Of a DNA stretch of 12,632 nt, positions 6,589-12,632 are shown one piece after another (position 1 is the first letter of the stretch; every line of letters starts with the position of its first letter). The position numbers and the translations under genes were made by a program. The notes under the pieces were generated by a model, which had not been told where the DNA came from, made no database searches, and saw only the letters and a list, made by a program, of their open reading frames with translations. The stretch is from positions 1 to 12,632 of the forward strand of contig JAHEZA010000024.1 of assembly GCA_023251335.1 (NCBI GenBank). Reading direction: 5' to 3'. This stretch comes from Chitinophagaceae bacterium (GTDB lineage Bacteria > Bacteroidota > Bacteroidia > Chitinophagales > Chitinophagaceae).

Positions 6589-8739
6589 ATGAATACTCCC
6601 AATCCGATAAATGTAACGTTCGATATCAGCGAAGGCCAGACAGTAACCCTGGAAACAGGAAAAATGGCACGACAGGCTGATGGATCTGTTACAGTGCGTT
6701 TAGGCAATTGTATAATTTTGGCCACCGTTGTTGCCAACAAAGAACCCAAAGAAGGTCAATCTTTCTTCCCGCTTACCGTGGACTACCAGGAAAAATTTGC
6801 TTCGGCAGGCAGGATTCCCGGTTCATTTTTTAAAAGGGAAGCGCGACTGAATGATTATGAAATTTTAACTTCGCGTTTAATCGATCGTGCCCTGCGTCCT
6901 TTATTCCCTGACGATTATTTGTGCGAAGTGCAGGTGCTGGTATCTCTTATTTCCAGCGATCCGGAGGTGATGCCGGATGCAATGGCTTGCCTGGCGGCTT
7001 CTGCAGCATTAGCTGTTTCTGATATTCCTATCCAGGAAATTATTTCTGAGGTAAGGGTAGGAAAAGTAAATGGGGAATTTGTGATAAATCCCACCCGAAG
7101 CCAGTTGGAAGAAGCGGAACTTGAATTTTTGATTGCAGCTACCGATAAGAATATTATGATGGTTGAAGGCGAAGGAAAGGAGTGCCAGGAAGAGGATTTG
7201 ATTAGAGCAATTGAAATAGCACACGAAGCAATTAAGATACAGGTGAAAGCACAGGAAGAATTGAGGGATAAGGTTGGTGCAAAAGCAAAGCGAGATTATA
7301 CAAAACCTTATCGTAATGAAGAGCTGGAACAAAAAATAAATTCATTTGCAAAAGATAAAATGCTGGCGATATCTTCAAACCCATCTGCCAAGCATGAAAG
7401 GCAGGAAGCTTTTAATCAACTGGCAAAAGAAGTTACAGAATACCTGGGAGAAGAATTGCCTGATGAAGATAAAAAATTAATAAAGTACTATTTTGGCGAA
7501 TTACAATACAGTGTGGTTCGGGATATGATGCTTGCTACCAGGAAACGTCTTGATGGACGCAATCTTGATGAAATAAGGCCACTTACAATGGAAGTAAATA
7601 TTCTTCCTTCGCCTCATGGCTCTGCTTTATTTACCCGCGGAGAAACACAGTCTTTAACAACTGTTACGTTGGGCACGCCACTTGACGAATTATTGGTGGA
7701 AAGTGCGGCCACAAGCAACTATTCTAAATTTATTTTACATTATAACTTTCCTCCATTTTCCACCGGTGAAGTAAAAATGATGCGTGGAGTAGGCCGCAGG
7801 GAAGTAGGACATGGCAACCTGGCCATGCGCTCGTTAAAACAAATATTGCCGGGAGGCGAATACCCTTATACCGTAAGAGTTGTAAGTGATATTCTTGAAA
7901 GTAATGGATCTTCTTCAATGGCTACTGTTTGTGCTGGTTCACTTGCACTGATGGACGCAGGTGTTCCTTTCAAAAAACATGTGAGCGGCATTGCGATGGG
8001 ATTGATTTCAAAAGAAGGACAATTTGCAATTTTATCCGATATTTTGGGTGATGAAGATCATTTGGGTGATATGGATTTTAAAGTAACCGGAACGAGGGAT
8101 GGTATTTGTGGGGTTCAAATGGATATTAAAGTAGATGGATTAAGTATGGATGTGATGAGGCAAGCGTTGGAGCAGGCCAAAAAAGGCCGTTTGCATATTC
8201 TGGATGCAATGTATCAATGTATTCCTGAACATAGTGCTGATGTAAAACCACAGGCACCACGAATGGAAAAACTGATTATTGATTCTGAGTTTATAGGAGC
8301 CGTGATAGGCCCCGGTGGAAAAATAATACAGGAGATTCAAAAGACAACTGGTGCCACGATTAATATAACTGAAGTAGGAAAAACAGGTGAGGTAAGCATT
8401 TTCTCTGCCAATAAGGAAAGTCTCGATCAGGCAGTGGCATGGGTAAATAGTATCGTAGCGGTTCCGGAAATTGGCGATGTATATGAAGGCACTGTAAAAG
8501 GAATTAAAGAATTTGGAGCTTTTGTAGAATTTTTACCAAACAAACAAGGGCTGTTACACATTTCAGAAATCATGTGGAAACGGCTTGAAACAATGGATAA
8601 TGTTTTTCAGGAAGGTGATAAAGTAAAGGTGAAATTGATTGGTGTTGATCCTAAGACCGGAAAATTCAAATTGAGTAGAAAAGCGTTGTTGCCAAAACCT
8701 GAACAAAGTTCAGGACCACAACAAAGACCTGGGCGTTAA
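6589..8739 (+). CDS. pnp: Polyribonucleotide nucleotidyltransferase (PNPase)
   Basis: A 3'-to-5' phosphorolytic exoribonuclease that degrades mRNA, releasing nucleoside diphosphates; it can also add 3' tails. It acts in the cytoplasm as a trimeric ring. The 716-residue protein has the full family layout: first RNase PH-like domain (about 13-145), helical linker domain (about 240-310), second RNase PH domain (about 325-545), KH domain (about 557-615) with the GPGG loop at 574-577, and S1 domain (about 627-697). The catalytic block GDEDHLGDMDFKV is intact, with Asp490, Asp496 and Lys498 aligning to E. coli Asp486, Asp492 and Lys494. The FFKREARLNDYE region (80-91) is the conserved RNA-binding stretch of the first domain. 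A short polar tail with no obvious motif follows S1. It starts at the ATG at 6589 after an A-rich leader. It lies downstream of rpsO and upstream of prmA. Identification is certain. Confidence 0.98.
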   Translation: MNTPNPINVTFDISEGQTVTLETGKMARQADGSVTVRLGNCIILATVVANKEPKEGQSFFPLTVDYQEKFASAGRIPGSFFKREARLNDYEILTSRLIDRALRPLFPDDYLCEVQVLVSLISSDPEVMPDAMACLAASAALAVSDIPIQEIISEVRVGKVNGEFVINPTRSQLEEAELEFLIAATDKNIMMVEGEGKECQEEDLIRAIEIAHEAIKIQVKAQEELRDKVGAKAKRDYTKPYRNEELEQKINSFAKDKMLAISSNPSAKHERQEAFNQLAKEVTEYLGEELPDEDKKLIKYYFGELQYSVVRDMMLATRKRLDGRNLDEIRPLTMEVNILPSPHGSALFTRGETQSLTTVTLGTPLDELLVESAATSNYSKFILHYNFPPFSTGEVKMMRGVGRREVGHGNLAMRSLKQILPGGEYPYTVRVVSDILESNGSSSMATVCAGSLALMDAGVPFKKHVSGIAMGLISKEGQFAILSDILGDEDHLGDMDFKVTGTRDGICGVQMDIKVDGLSMDVMRQALEQAKKGRLHILDAMYQCIPEHSADVKPQAPRMEKLIIDSEFIGAVIGPGGKIIQEIQKTTGATINITEVGKTGEVSIFSANKESLDQAVAWVNSIVAVPEIGDVYEGTVKGIKEFGAFVEFLPNKQGLLHISEIMWKRLETMDNVFQEGDKVKVKLIGVDPKTGKFKLSRKALLPKPEQSSGPQQRPGR

Positions 8740-8764
8740 ATCCTCCAGATAAAAAAATAATTAC

Positions 8765-8794
8765 AAAGCTTGTAAATTTTTACAGGCTTTTTTT
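8765..8794 (+). terminator. Intrinsic terminator between pnp and prmA
   Basis: An inverted repeat of about 12 bp (8765-8776 with 8779-8790) has one G-T wobble pair and a very short loop. It runs straight into a tract of T's (8788-8794). It lies 25 bp past the pnp stop. The last T of the tract is the base before the prmA ATG, so the hairpin also occupies where prmA's ribosome-binding region would be. Confidence 0.8.
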
Positions 8795-9616
8795 ATGAAG
8801 AAATATTTTAAAATACAAATTGAAACGGCATCAGTTGAAGATGGTGAATTGATGATAGCAGAATTATCTGATGCTCAATATTACGCTTTCGAGCAGGAAC
8901 AGCAAACTGTGAACGCGTATATATTAGAAGAAGACTTTGATGAAAAAAAATTAAAAGAAATTTTGCAAACCAACATCAATTTTAAAAAAGAAATTATTGT
9001 AGAAGAAAATTGGAATCAACAATGGGAGCAGAGTATAGAACCTGTGGTTGTAAACAACTTCGTGGCTATCCGGCCAGCATTTCATGAACCTATAAAAAAT
9101 GTAAAACACGATATCATCATTACCCCCAAAATGAGTTTTGGAACAGGGCATCATGCGACTACTTTCTTAATGATTGAAATGATGGAAAAGATAGATTTAT
9201 CTGAAAAGGCAGTCCTGGATTTTGGCACGGGCACTGGCGTGTTGGCGATATTGGCTGAGAAGTGTGGCGCCGCCGAAATTATTGCTATAGATAATGATGA
9301 ATGGAGTATAAATAATGCATTAGAAAATGCTGAGAATAATGGTTGTAAAAAGATTTCGATTAAATTGGGTAGCGATCTACCAAGCAGCACACCCGCGGAT
9401 TTAATTTTAGCAAACATCAATTTAAATGTATTGATTCAATCTGCAACAGAAATATCCAAAAGACTTAAAGTGGGATCTTTTTTATTAACATCGGGGTTTT
9501 TATTTACAGATGTAAAGAAAATGCAAAATATATTTGAGGAAAAAAACGTTGTGGTAAAGCAAACAAAGCAAAGAGGAGAATGGGCGGCAATTTTATTTCA
9601 AAAAGGGAGCGTCTAA
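8795..9616 (+). CDS. prmA: Ribosomal protein L11 methyltransferase
   Basis: A SAM-dependent methyltransferase that trimethylates amino groups on ribosomal protein L11. The 273-residue product has the two-part structure of the family: an N-terminal L11-recognition domain (about 1-95) and a C-terminal Rossmann-type methyltransferase. Motifs include NWNQQWEQS (72-80), PKMSFGTGHHATT (111-123), the SAM loop LDFGTGTGVLAI (141-152), the acidic IDND (165-168) and LANINLNVL (205-213), the family's version of the N-(I/L) catalytic-loop motif. The length is slightly below the E. coli enzyme (about 293), as is usual in this phylum. The N-terminus MKKYFKIQIE looks complete and there is no earlier in-frame Met, so the start at 8795 is accepted even though it abuts the terminator of pnp. 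No promoter could be seen, and how it is expressed is an open question. Related methyltransferases are less likely given the complete N-domain. Confidence 0.93.
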   Translation: MKKYFKIQIETASVEDGELMIAELSDAQYYAFEQEQQTVNAYILEEDFDEKKLKEILQTNINFKKEIIVEENWNQQWEQSIEPVVVNNFVAIRPAFHEPIKNVKHDIIITPKMSFGTGHHATTFLMIEMMEKIDLSEKAVLDFGTGTGVLAILAEKCGAAEIIAIDNDEWSINNALENAENNGCKKISIKLGSDLPSSTPADLILANINLNVLIQSATEISKRLKVGSFLLTSGFLFTDVKKMQNIFEEKNVVVKQTKQRGEWAAILFQKGSV

Positions 9617-9647
9617 AATTTAACGACGGCCCACATCAATTAAACAT

Positions 9648-9655
9648 TATCTTTG
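9648..9655 (+). promoter_or_regulatory. Candidate -7 element of the plsY promoter
   Basis: TATCTTTG is an exact match to TAnnTTTG in the 71-bp spacer between prmA and plsY. It lies 32 bp before the plsY ATG, giving a predicted leader of roughly 25 nt. No TTG is seen at the -33 distance. A short inverted pair, atcttt (9649-9654) and aaagat (9665-9670), overlaps the element. Confidence 0.5.
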
Positions 9656-9687
9656 TACTGCCCGAAAGATAGTGCGATTTAAAAGAT

Positions 9688-10341
9688 ATGAAAGAATTTA
9701 TATTAATTATTATAGCTTACTTCATCGGTTCTATTCCCACTGCGATCATTGTGAGTAGGGCATTTTTCAATATAGACATACGGGAATATGGAAGTGGGAA
9801 CATGGGTGCCACCAACACGTTCAGGGTGCTCGGACCTAAATTTGGAACGCTCGTGATGGTTGGGGATATGCTAAAAGGAATTCTGGCCGTTGCTCTCTAT
9901 AATTTATTGCCATATTATCTAACGAACGAATTAGACCGCACCAACCTGATGATCGGTTTGGGGCTTGCCGCAGTAGTGGGGCATATTTACCCAATATGGG
10001 CGGGGTTCAGAGGGGGAAAAGGCGTGGCTACATTATTCGGGATGGTACTGGCAATCCAGCCAATTGTAGCTATTAATTGTGTAGGCGTATTTGTAATCGT
10101 GCTTTATTTAACCCGCTATGTTTCTTTAAGTTCAATAATAGCCGGCGTTGCGCTTCCTATTTGTGTTCTTTGGATTTATAATGAACAAGAAGTTTTCTAT
10201 CGCGTCTTCGCAGTCGCAGTCGCGTGCCTGATAGTGCTTACCCATCAAAAAAACATTGGCCGGCTGTTAAAAGGAAACGAGGGACGTGTTCCTATTCTTA
10301 AATACCGCGACAGAAAGAAATCCCGCCGCAAAGAAGATTAA
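9688..10341 (+). CDS. plsY: Glycerol-3-phosphate acyltransferase PlsY
   Basis: An inner-membrane enzyme that transfers an acyl group from acyl-phosphate to glycerol-3-phosphate, the first committed step of phospholipid synthesis. It works with PlsX, which is not in this window. The 217-residue protein has the three conserved motifs of the family: YGSGNMGATNTFR (34-46), GHIYPIWAGFRGGKGVAT (98-115), and the C-terminal HQKNIGRLLKGNE (186-198). Hydrophobic segments near 3-23, 52-72, 86-104, 116-141, 145-163 and 170-185 fit a multi-pass protein. A basic tail (RDRKKSRRKED) ends it. It starts at the ATG at 9688 behind a good -7 match, so it may be transcribed separately from prmA. The other lipid gene here, the desaturase, is on the far side of the divergent region and not linked. 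Identification is very secure. Confidence 0.96.
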   Translation: MKEFILIIIAYFIGSIPTAIIVSRAFFNIDIREYGSGNMGATNTFRVLGPKFGTLVMVGDMLKGILAVALYNLLPYYLTNELDRTNLMIGLGLAAVVGHIYPIWAGFRGGKGVATLFGMVLAIQPIVAINCVGVFVIVLYLTRYVSLSSIIAGVALPICVLWIYNEQEVFYRVFAVAVACLIVLTHQKNIGRLLKGNEGRVPILKYRDRKKSRRKED

Positions 10342-10445
10342 ACGATTCCTTGCAAATCTTTTTCCAATTCAATTTATCAATAATTTGATTATCATAAAAA
10401 TATTGGTACGCCAATTGTTTATGGAAGATTAAAAAATATCGCGTA

Positions 10446-11252
10446 ATGAAAAAAAATTATTTGATTTTGCTTAGTAGTTGCATACTGTTTTTAGGTTGTG
10501 CTAAAAACGCTATCACCGGCCGCAGTCAGTTAGCGCTGGTACCGGAGTCTCAATTACAACAGGAAGCATTGACTCAGTATAAAAGTTTTCTGGACACCAG
10601 TAAGGTTGTTAGCAGTTCCTCTAAAGATGCTGAGATGGTAAAGAGGGTAGGAAGCCGTATTGCGGCGGCGATTACGAAATATTATTCAGAAAAAGGTCTT
10701 TCGAATGAATTATCCGGATACAAGTGGGAATTTAATTTAGTGCAAAATCCCGAAGTAAATGCATGGTGTATGCCCGGAGGAAAAGTTGTGGTCTATACAG
10801 GCCTGTTGCCTATAACGCAGAACGAAACAGCGCTGTCGATCGTATTGGGCCACGAAATAACACACGCTGTGGCACATCATGGCCAGGAAAGAATGAGTGA
10901 GGCACTGGTGGCGCAGGGTATAGCTATTGGCGGTGACGTTTTCACATCAGATAATGCCCAGGTGAATAGTATTTTCAACACCATTTACGGACCAACGGCG
11001 CAAGTGGGTGTTTTGCTCCCCAATTCGCGTAAACAGGAATATGAAGCTGATCATTATGGGTTGATATTCGCTGCTATGGCCGGGTACGATCCGCAGGAGG
11101 CAATTCCTTTTTGGGAAAGGATGGCAAAATTAAATTCAGGTAACCAGCCTCCCGAATTCTTAAGCGACCATCCAATGGATTCAAAAAGAATCAAAAAATT
11201 GAAATCATACATGTCAGAGGCTATGAAATATTATAACGGAAGTAAAAAATAA
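10446..11252 (+). CDS. M48-family metalloprotease, predicted lipoprotein
   Basis: A zinc metalloprotease of the LoiP/YcaL/BepA-like M48 group, which degrade or mature proteins at the cell envelope. The 268-residue product begins with a short basic and hydrophobic signal ending FLGC, so Cys18 is the likely lipidated residue; the -3 position is Phe rather than the more usual Leu. The segment AITGRSQLALVPESQ (22-36) is typical of the family just after the signal. The zinc site is complete: HEITH (136-140), with His136, Glu137 and His140, and EYEAD (198-202), with Glu198 the probable third ligand. DHPMDSKRIKKLK (241-253) is the conserved C-terminal block. There is no TPR domain, unlike BepA. The start is the ATG at 10446; the 104-bp spacer from plsY shows no clear promoter. 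A strong terminator lies 88 bp downstream. The family is secure; substrates and the membrane face are inferred. Confidence 0.92.
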   Translation: MKKNYLILLSSCILFLGCAKNAITGRSQLALVPESQLQQEALTQYKSFLDTSKVVSSSSKDAEMVKRVGSRIAAAITKYYSEKGLSNELSGYKWEFNLVQNPEVNAWCMPGGKVVVYTGLLPITQNETALSIVLGHEITHAVAHHGQERMSEALVAQGIAIGGDVFTSDNAQVNSIFNTIYGPTAQVGVLLPNSRKQEYEADHYGLIFAAMAGYDPQEAIPFWERMAKLNSGNQPPEFLSDHPMDSKRIKKLKSYMSEAMKYYNGSKK

Positions 11253-11313
11253 TCGTTTTTTGTTTCGATTTCTTTATAGTACCGGTATTTTATTATTTGC
11301 GATAGATTACTAA

Positions 11314-11336
11314 TTGAAGATTTTAAAGATCTTCAA
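11314..11336 (+). other. Stem-loop upstream of the M48 gene's terminator
   Basis: A perfect 8-bp stem (ttgaagat at 11314-11321 with atcttcaa at 11329-11336) with a 7-nt loop ends only four bases before the next, longer hairpin. It has no T-tract. It could protect the mRNA 3' end or belong to a bipartite terminator. Confidence 0.5.
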
Positions 11337-11340
11337 AGTT

Positions 11341-11367
11341 AAACCTGTATTTGAATACAGGTTTTTT
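11341..11367 (+). terminator. Intrinsic terminator after the M48 protease gene
   Basis: A 10-11-bp perfect stem (11341-11351 with 11354-11364) has a tight loop and six T's (11362-11367) starting within the 3' arm. It is 88 bp past the M48 stop and 23 bp before the candidate promoter of the next gene. It separates the two transcripts cleanly. Confidence 0.85.
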
Positions 11368-11389
11368 AGGCATAAACCATTTTTTTTCG

Positions 11390-11397
11390 TAAATTTG
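11390..11397 (+). promoter_or_regulatory. Candidate -7 element of the DUF3052-like gene promoter
   Basis: TAAATTTG, followed by CAC, is an exact match to TAnnTTTG just after a strong terminator and a run of eight T's. It predicts a transcript start near 11404 and an unusually long leader of about 109 nt before the ATG at 11513. No TTG is seen at the -33 distance. Confidence 0.55.
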
Positions 11398-11422
11398 CAC
11401 TTGTCTAAAATGCATATCTCCG

Positions 11423-11460
11423 GTTTTTCAGTGCTTTTTAAGCTCTACTTCCCGAAAAAC
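11423..11460 (+). promoter_or_regulatory. Possible structured leader of the DUF3052-like gene
   Basis: Within the predicted leader, gtttttc (11423-11429) pairs with gaaaaac (11454-11460). Inside that, gctt (11433-11436) pairs with aagc (11440-11443) across a 3-nt loop. The stems are mostly A-T and short. It is listed because the leader is long, not because the fold matches a known riboswitch. Confidence 0.25.
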
Positions 11461-11512
11461 TTTGTGCAGATATTTATAGGCTATCTTTTAATCTTAAAAT
11501 ATTGCTTCGCGT

Positions 11513-11989
11513 ATGTCTCAAACACTGTTTGAAAAATTGCAATTAGAGGATGAAAAAAATCTCTTAATTCAAGGACTTCCCTCTACTATTGAGAAACAAT
11601 TTTCTAAGCTTTCATTCTCCAAGAATGTAACCCAGCTCTTAAGGATTCGAAAAGTTGATTTTGCCCTCGTTTTCGCGTTAAATTCGCGGCAGTTACATAA
11701 AATTTTCGATGAGCTTTGCCCCGCATTACATTCTGAGACCAAATTATGGATAGCTTATCCCAAACAGGCTTCAAAGATCGTCAGCGATTTGAATCGAAAC
11801 GGATCCTGGGATTTTCTTATTGACCAGGGATTTGAGACTGCAGACAAAGTAGTACTGGATTACGTATGGAGCGCACAACGTTTCACCAAAGCTGAAATCT
11901 GTCAAGAAACAAAATCTAAATCTGCTTCTTCAAAAGTCGTGAAAATGAAAACTGAATTGAGAAAATTAGCTGAAGCCGAAGGATTTTGA
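11513..11989 (+). CDS. DUF3052-like protein of unknown function
   Basis: A 158-residue soluble protein without signal peptide or membrane segment. Its order of motifs resembles the DUF3052 family: an N-terminal strand LIQGLP (18-23) where that family has a VLGAP-like turn, a central strand DFALVFALNSRQL (49-61), then LWIAYPKQASK (78-88) matching the family's LWIAWPKK-type signature, and VVLDYVWSAQRF (113-124) matching its V-x-x-x-WSGLRF end. About 30 further residues form a Lys/Ser-rich, probably helical tail (125-158) that looks like an extension to the core. No catalytic residues can be assigned, and the family has no established role that I know of. The start is the ATG at 11513, following an A/T-rich stretch. 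It appears monocistronic: a terminator lies upstream and a convergent gene downstream. The family call rests on motif memory, not a profile search. Confidence 0.7.
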   Translation: MSQTLFEKLQLEDEKNLLIQGLPSTIEKQFSKLSFSKNVTQLLRIRKVDFALVFALNSRQLHKIFDELCPALHSETKLWIAYPKQASKIVSDLNRNGSWDFLIDQGFETADKVVLDYVWSAQRFTKAEICQETKSKSASSKVVKMKTELRKLAEAEGF

Positions 11990-12104
11990 TTGCAACTTGT
12001 TTGCTTTCATAAAAAATTGTTTGTCGAACTTTGGGAGTTTAAAATCCTGATTGTCGCCGATTATTCGATGTTAGTCTTTAGTCGAAAAATAAAATTCTTC
12101 CGTA

Positions 12105-12194
12105 ATGGCAAAAAAATCCGTTTTCATGCGTTACCATTCGCCAACCGGAAACCAGATAGTTTATTTTCATCGCGCTTTGCTGTCTAGCATTTGA
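12105..12194 (+). CDS. Possible small ORF, 29 codons
   Basis: In the 222-bp spacer between two convergent genes, an ATG at 12105 opens 29 codons ending in TGA at 12192-12194. The product begins MAKKSVFMRYHSPTG and continues with a mixed, plausible-looking composition ending in LLSSI. An A-rich stretch with no clear Shine-Dalgarno precedes it. I see no promoter match directly upstream. No family is recognised. It may be chance; a 29-codon frame is expected fairly often in spacer DNA. Confidence 0.25.
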   Translation: MAKKSVFMRYHSPTGNQIVYFHRALLSSI

Positions 12195-12211
12195 GCTCTT
12201 TCAAACCGATT

Positions 12212-12632
12212 TTAAATTCCCCATTTTTCCATCATTTTTAAATCTTCTGAAGCACATTCCAAAGGAGTTTTGTCCTGGTATTGTTCCTGTTCTATTATAA
12301 AATAATTAATTCCGTTTTTTCGGGCGTAATCAATAATTTCTTTTACAGGTATTACACCCTTGCCAAGTATTGTGCTGTCATAAATGTTTCCATCCGCTCC
12401 CGGAGAATTTCTTTTCATTTCATCTTTTACATGCATCGAAAAAAACCTTCCGGGATATTTTTTTAAATAATGCATGGCCCTTCCTCCTGGTTCATACATG
12501 TTGCCAATATCCATTTGCTGCAATACCAAATTTTTATCGCTCTTTTGAAGGATGAGATCGTAAATCAATGTGCCGTCAAGACTATGATTGAATTCATAAT
12601 TCTCATTGTGGAAAGCAAAATGAATTCCGGCC
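12212..12632 (-). CDS. Sugar phosphate isomerase/epimerase-like protein, C-terminal part
   Basis: The last 139 residues of a xylose-isomerase-like TIM-barrel protein; the 5' part lies beyond the window. Such proteins interconvert sugars or inositols or act on related polyols, usually with a divalent metal. The visible part starts AGIHFAFHNENYEF, matching the family's G-x-x-x-x-x-H-N-x-x-x-E-F strand. It continues with VLQQMDIGNMY (metal-ligand Asp), FFSMHVKDE (ligand His in the H-x-K-D motif) and NYFIIEQEQYQ (ligand Glu), all in the expected order. The frame is open to the window edge. A TTG at 12568-12566 could be read as a start, but conserved sequence lies upstream of it, so this is a truncation by the window. 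It runs toward the DUF3052-like gene, making a convergent pair. Members in this phylum often carry a Tat or Sec signal, which cannot be checked here. The substrate is unknown. Confidence 0.88.
   Translation of the reverse strand, partial: AGIHFAFHNENYEFNHSLDGTLIYDLILQKSDKNLVLQQMDIGNMYEPGGRAMHYLKKYPGRFFSMHVKDEMKRNSPGADGNIYDSTILGKGVIPVKEIIDYARKNGINYFIIEQEQYQDKTPLECASEDLKMMEKWGI

Noticed and set aside
10203..10224. Short tandem repeat of cgcagt inside plsY
   Set aside because: Two to three copies encoding an Ala-Val run in a membrane helix; consistent with coding bias rather than a functional repeat.
11314..11532. Plus-strand 72-codon frame upstream of the DUF3052-like gene
   Set aside because: It begins inside two hairpins, one of them a terminator, spans the next promoter candidate, and is Phe/Lys/Ile-rich as expected of AT-rich spacer.
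12020..12100. Terminator between the convergent DUF3052-like and isomerase genes
   Set aside because: The best hairpin has only a 5-bp ttcga/tcgaa stem with a long loop and an A-rich flank; too weak to call.
11990..12187. Plus-strand 65-codon frame directly after the DUF3052-like stop codon
   Set aside because: It begins with TTG, has no ribosome-binding context or family features, and overlaps the somewhat better-looking 29-codon frame.
1..12632. Defence system, mobile element or biosynthetic cluster
   Set aside because: No transposase, integrase, restriction, toxin-antitoxin, CRISPR or secondary-metabolite gene is visible. The ABC exporter has no cargo or peptidase partner, and all recognised genes are common chromosomal ones.

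Overview
This window looks like ordinary chromosomal DNA from a member of the Bacteroidota, plausibly the Chitinophagaceae or a close relative (the family is inference). The evidence is its AT-rich base composition, A-rich rather than Shine-Dalgarno-rich sequence before start codons, several matches to the Bacteroidota -7 promoter element TAnnTTTG, and a gene set that includes the bacillithiol enzyme BshB1. No mobile element, CRISPR array, tRNA, rRNA or phage gene was found. Every recognised gene is intact except the two cut by the window edges.

Left arm, minus strand (1-5310): a 3'-truncated argH (argininosuccinate lyase); a one-polypeptide ABC exporter; a three-histidine-box membrane fatty acid desaturase; and bshB1. 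bshB1 and the desaturase are 36 bp apart and read in the same direction. They appear to form one unit, with a candidate promoter at 5359-5366 and a hairpin terminator at 3422-3450.

Divergent spacer (5311-5575): a T-rich region holding the bshB1 promoter candidate and a weaker one for the plus-strand gene.

Right arm, plus strand (5576-11989): an unrecognised four-helix membrane protein; rpsO (ribosomal protein S15); pnp (polynucleotide phosphorylase); prmA (methyltransferase for ribosomal protein L11); plsY (glycerol-3-phosphate acyltransferase); an M48-family metalloprotease lipoprotein; and a DUF3052-like protein. rpsO and pnp keep their widely conserved order, with a textbook intrinsic terminator between them. 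A second terminator lies between pnp and prmA and runs straight into the prmA start codon. A third, preceded by another hairpin, follows the M48 gene. The themes are translation and RNA turnover (rpsO, pnp, prmA), membrane lipids (plsY and the desaturase), envelope protein quality control (M48) and thiol redox (bshB1).

Right edge (11990-12632): a convergent spacer with a possible 29-codon small ORF, then the C-terminal part of a minus-strand sugar phosphate isomerase/epimerase-like protein.

I found no convincing undescribed multi-gene system. The points most worth a second look are the terminator abutting the prmA start, the leader and tandem hairpins around the DUF3052-like gene, the unrecognised membrane protein divergent from bshB1, the bshB1-desaturase pairing, and the possible small ORF.
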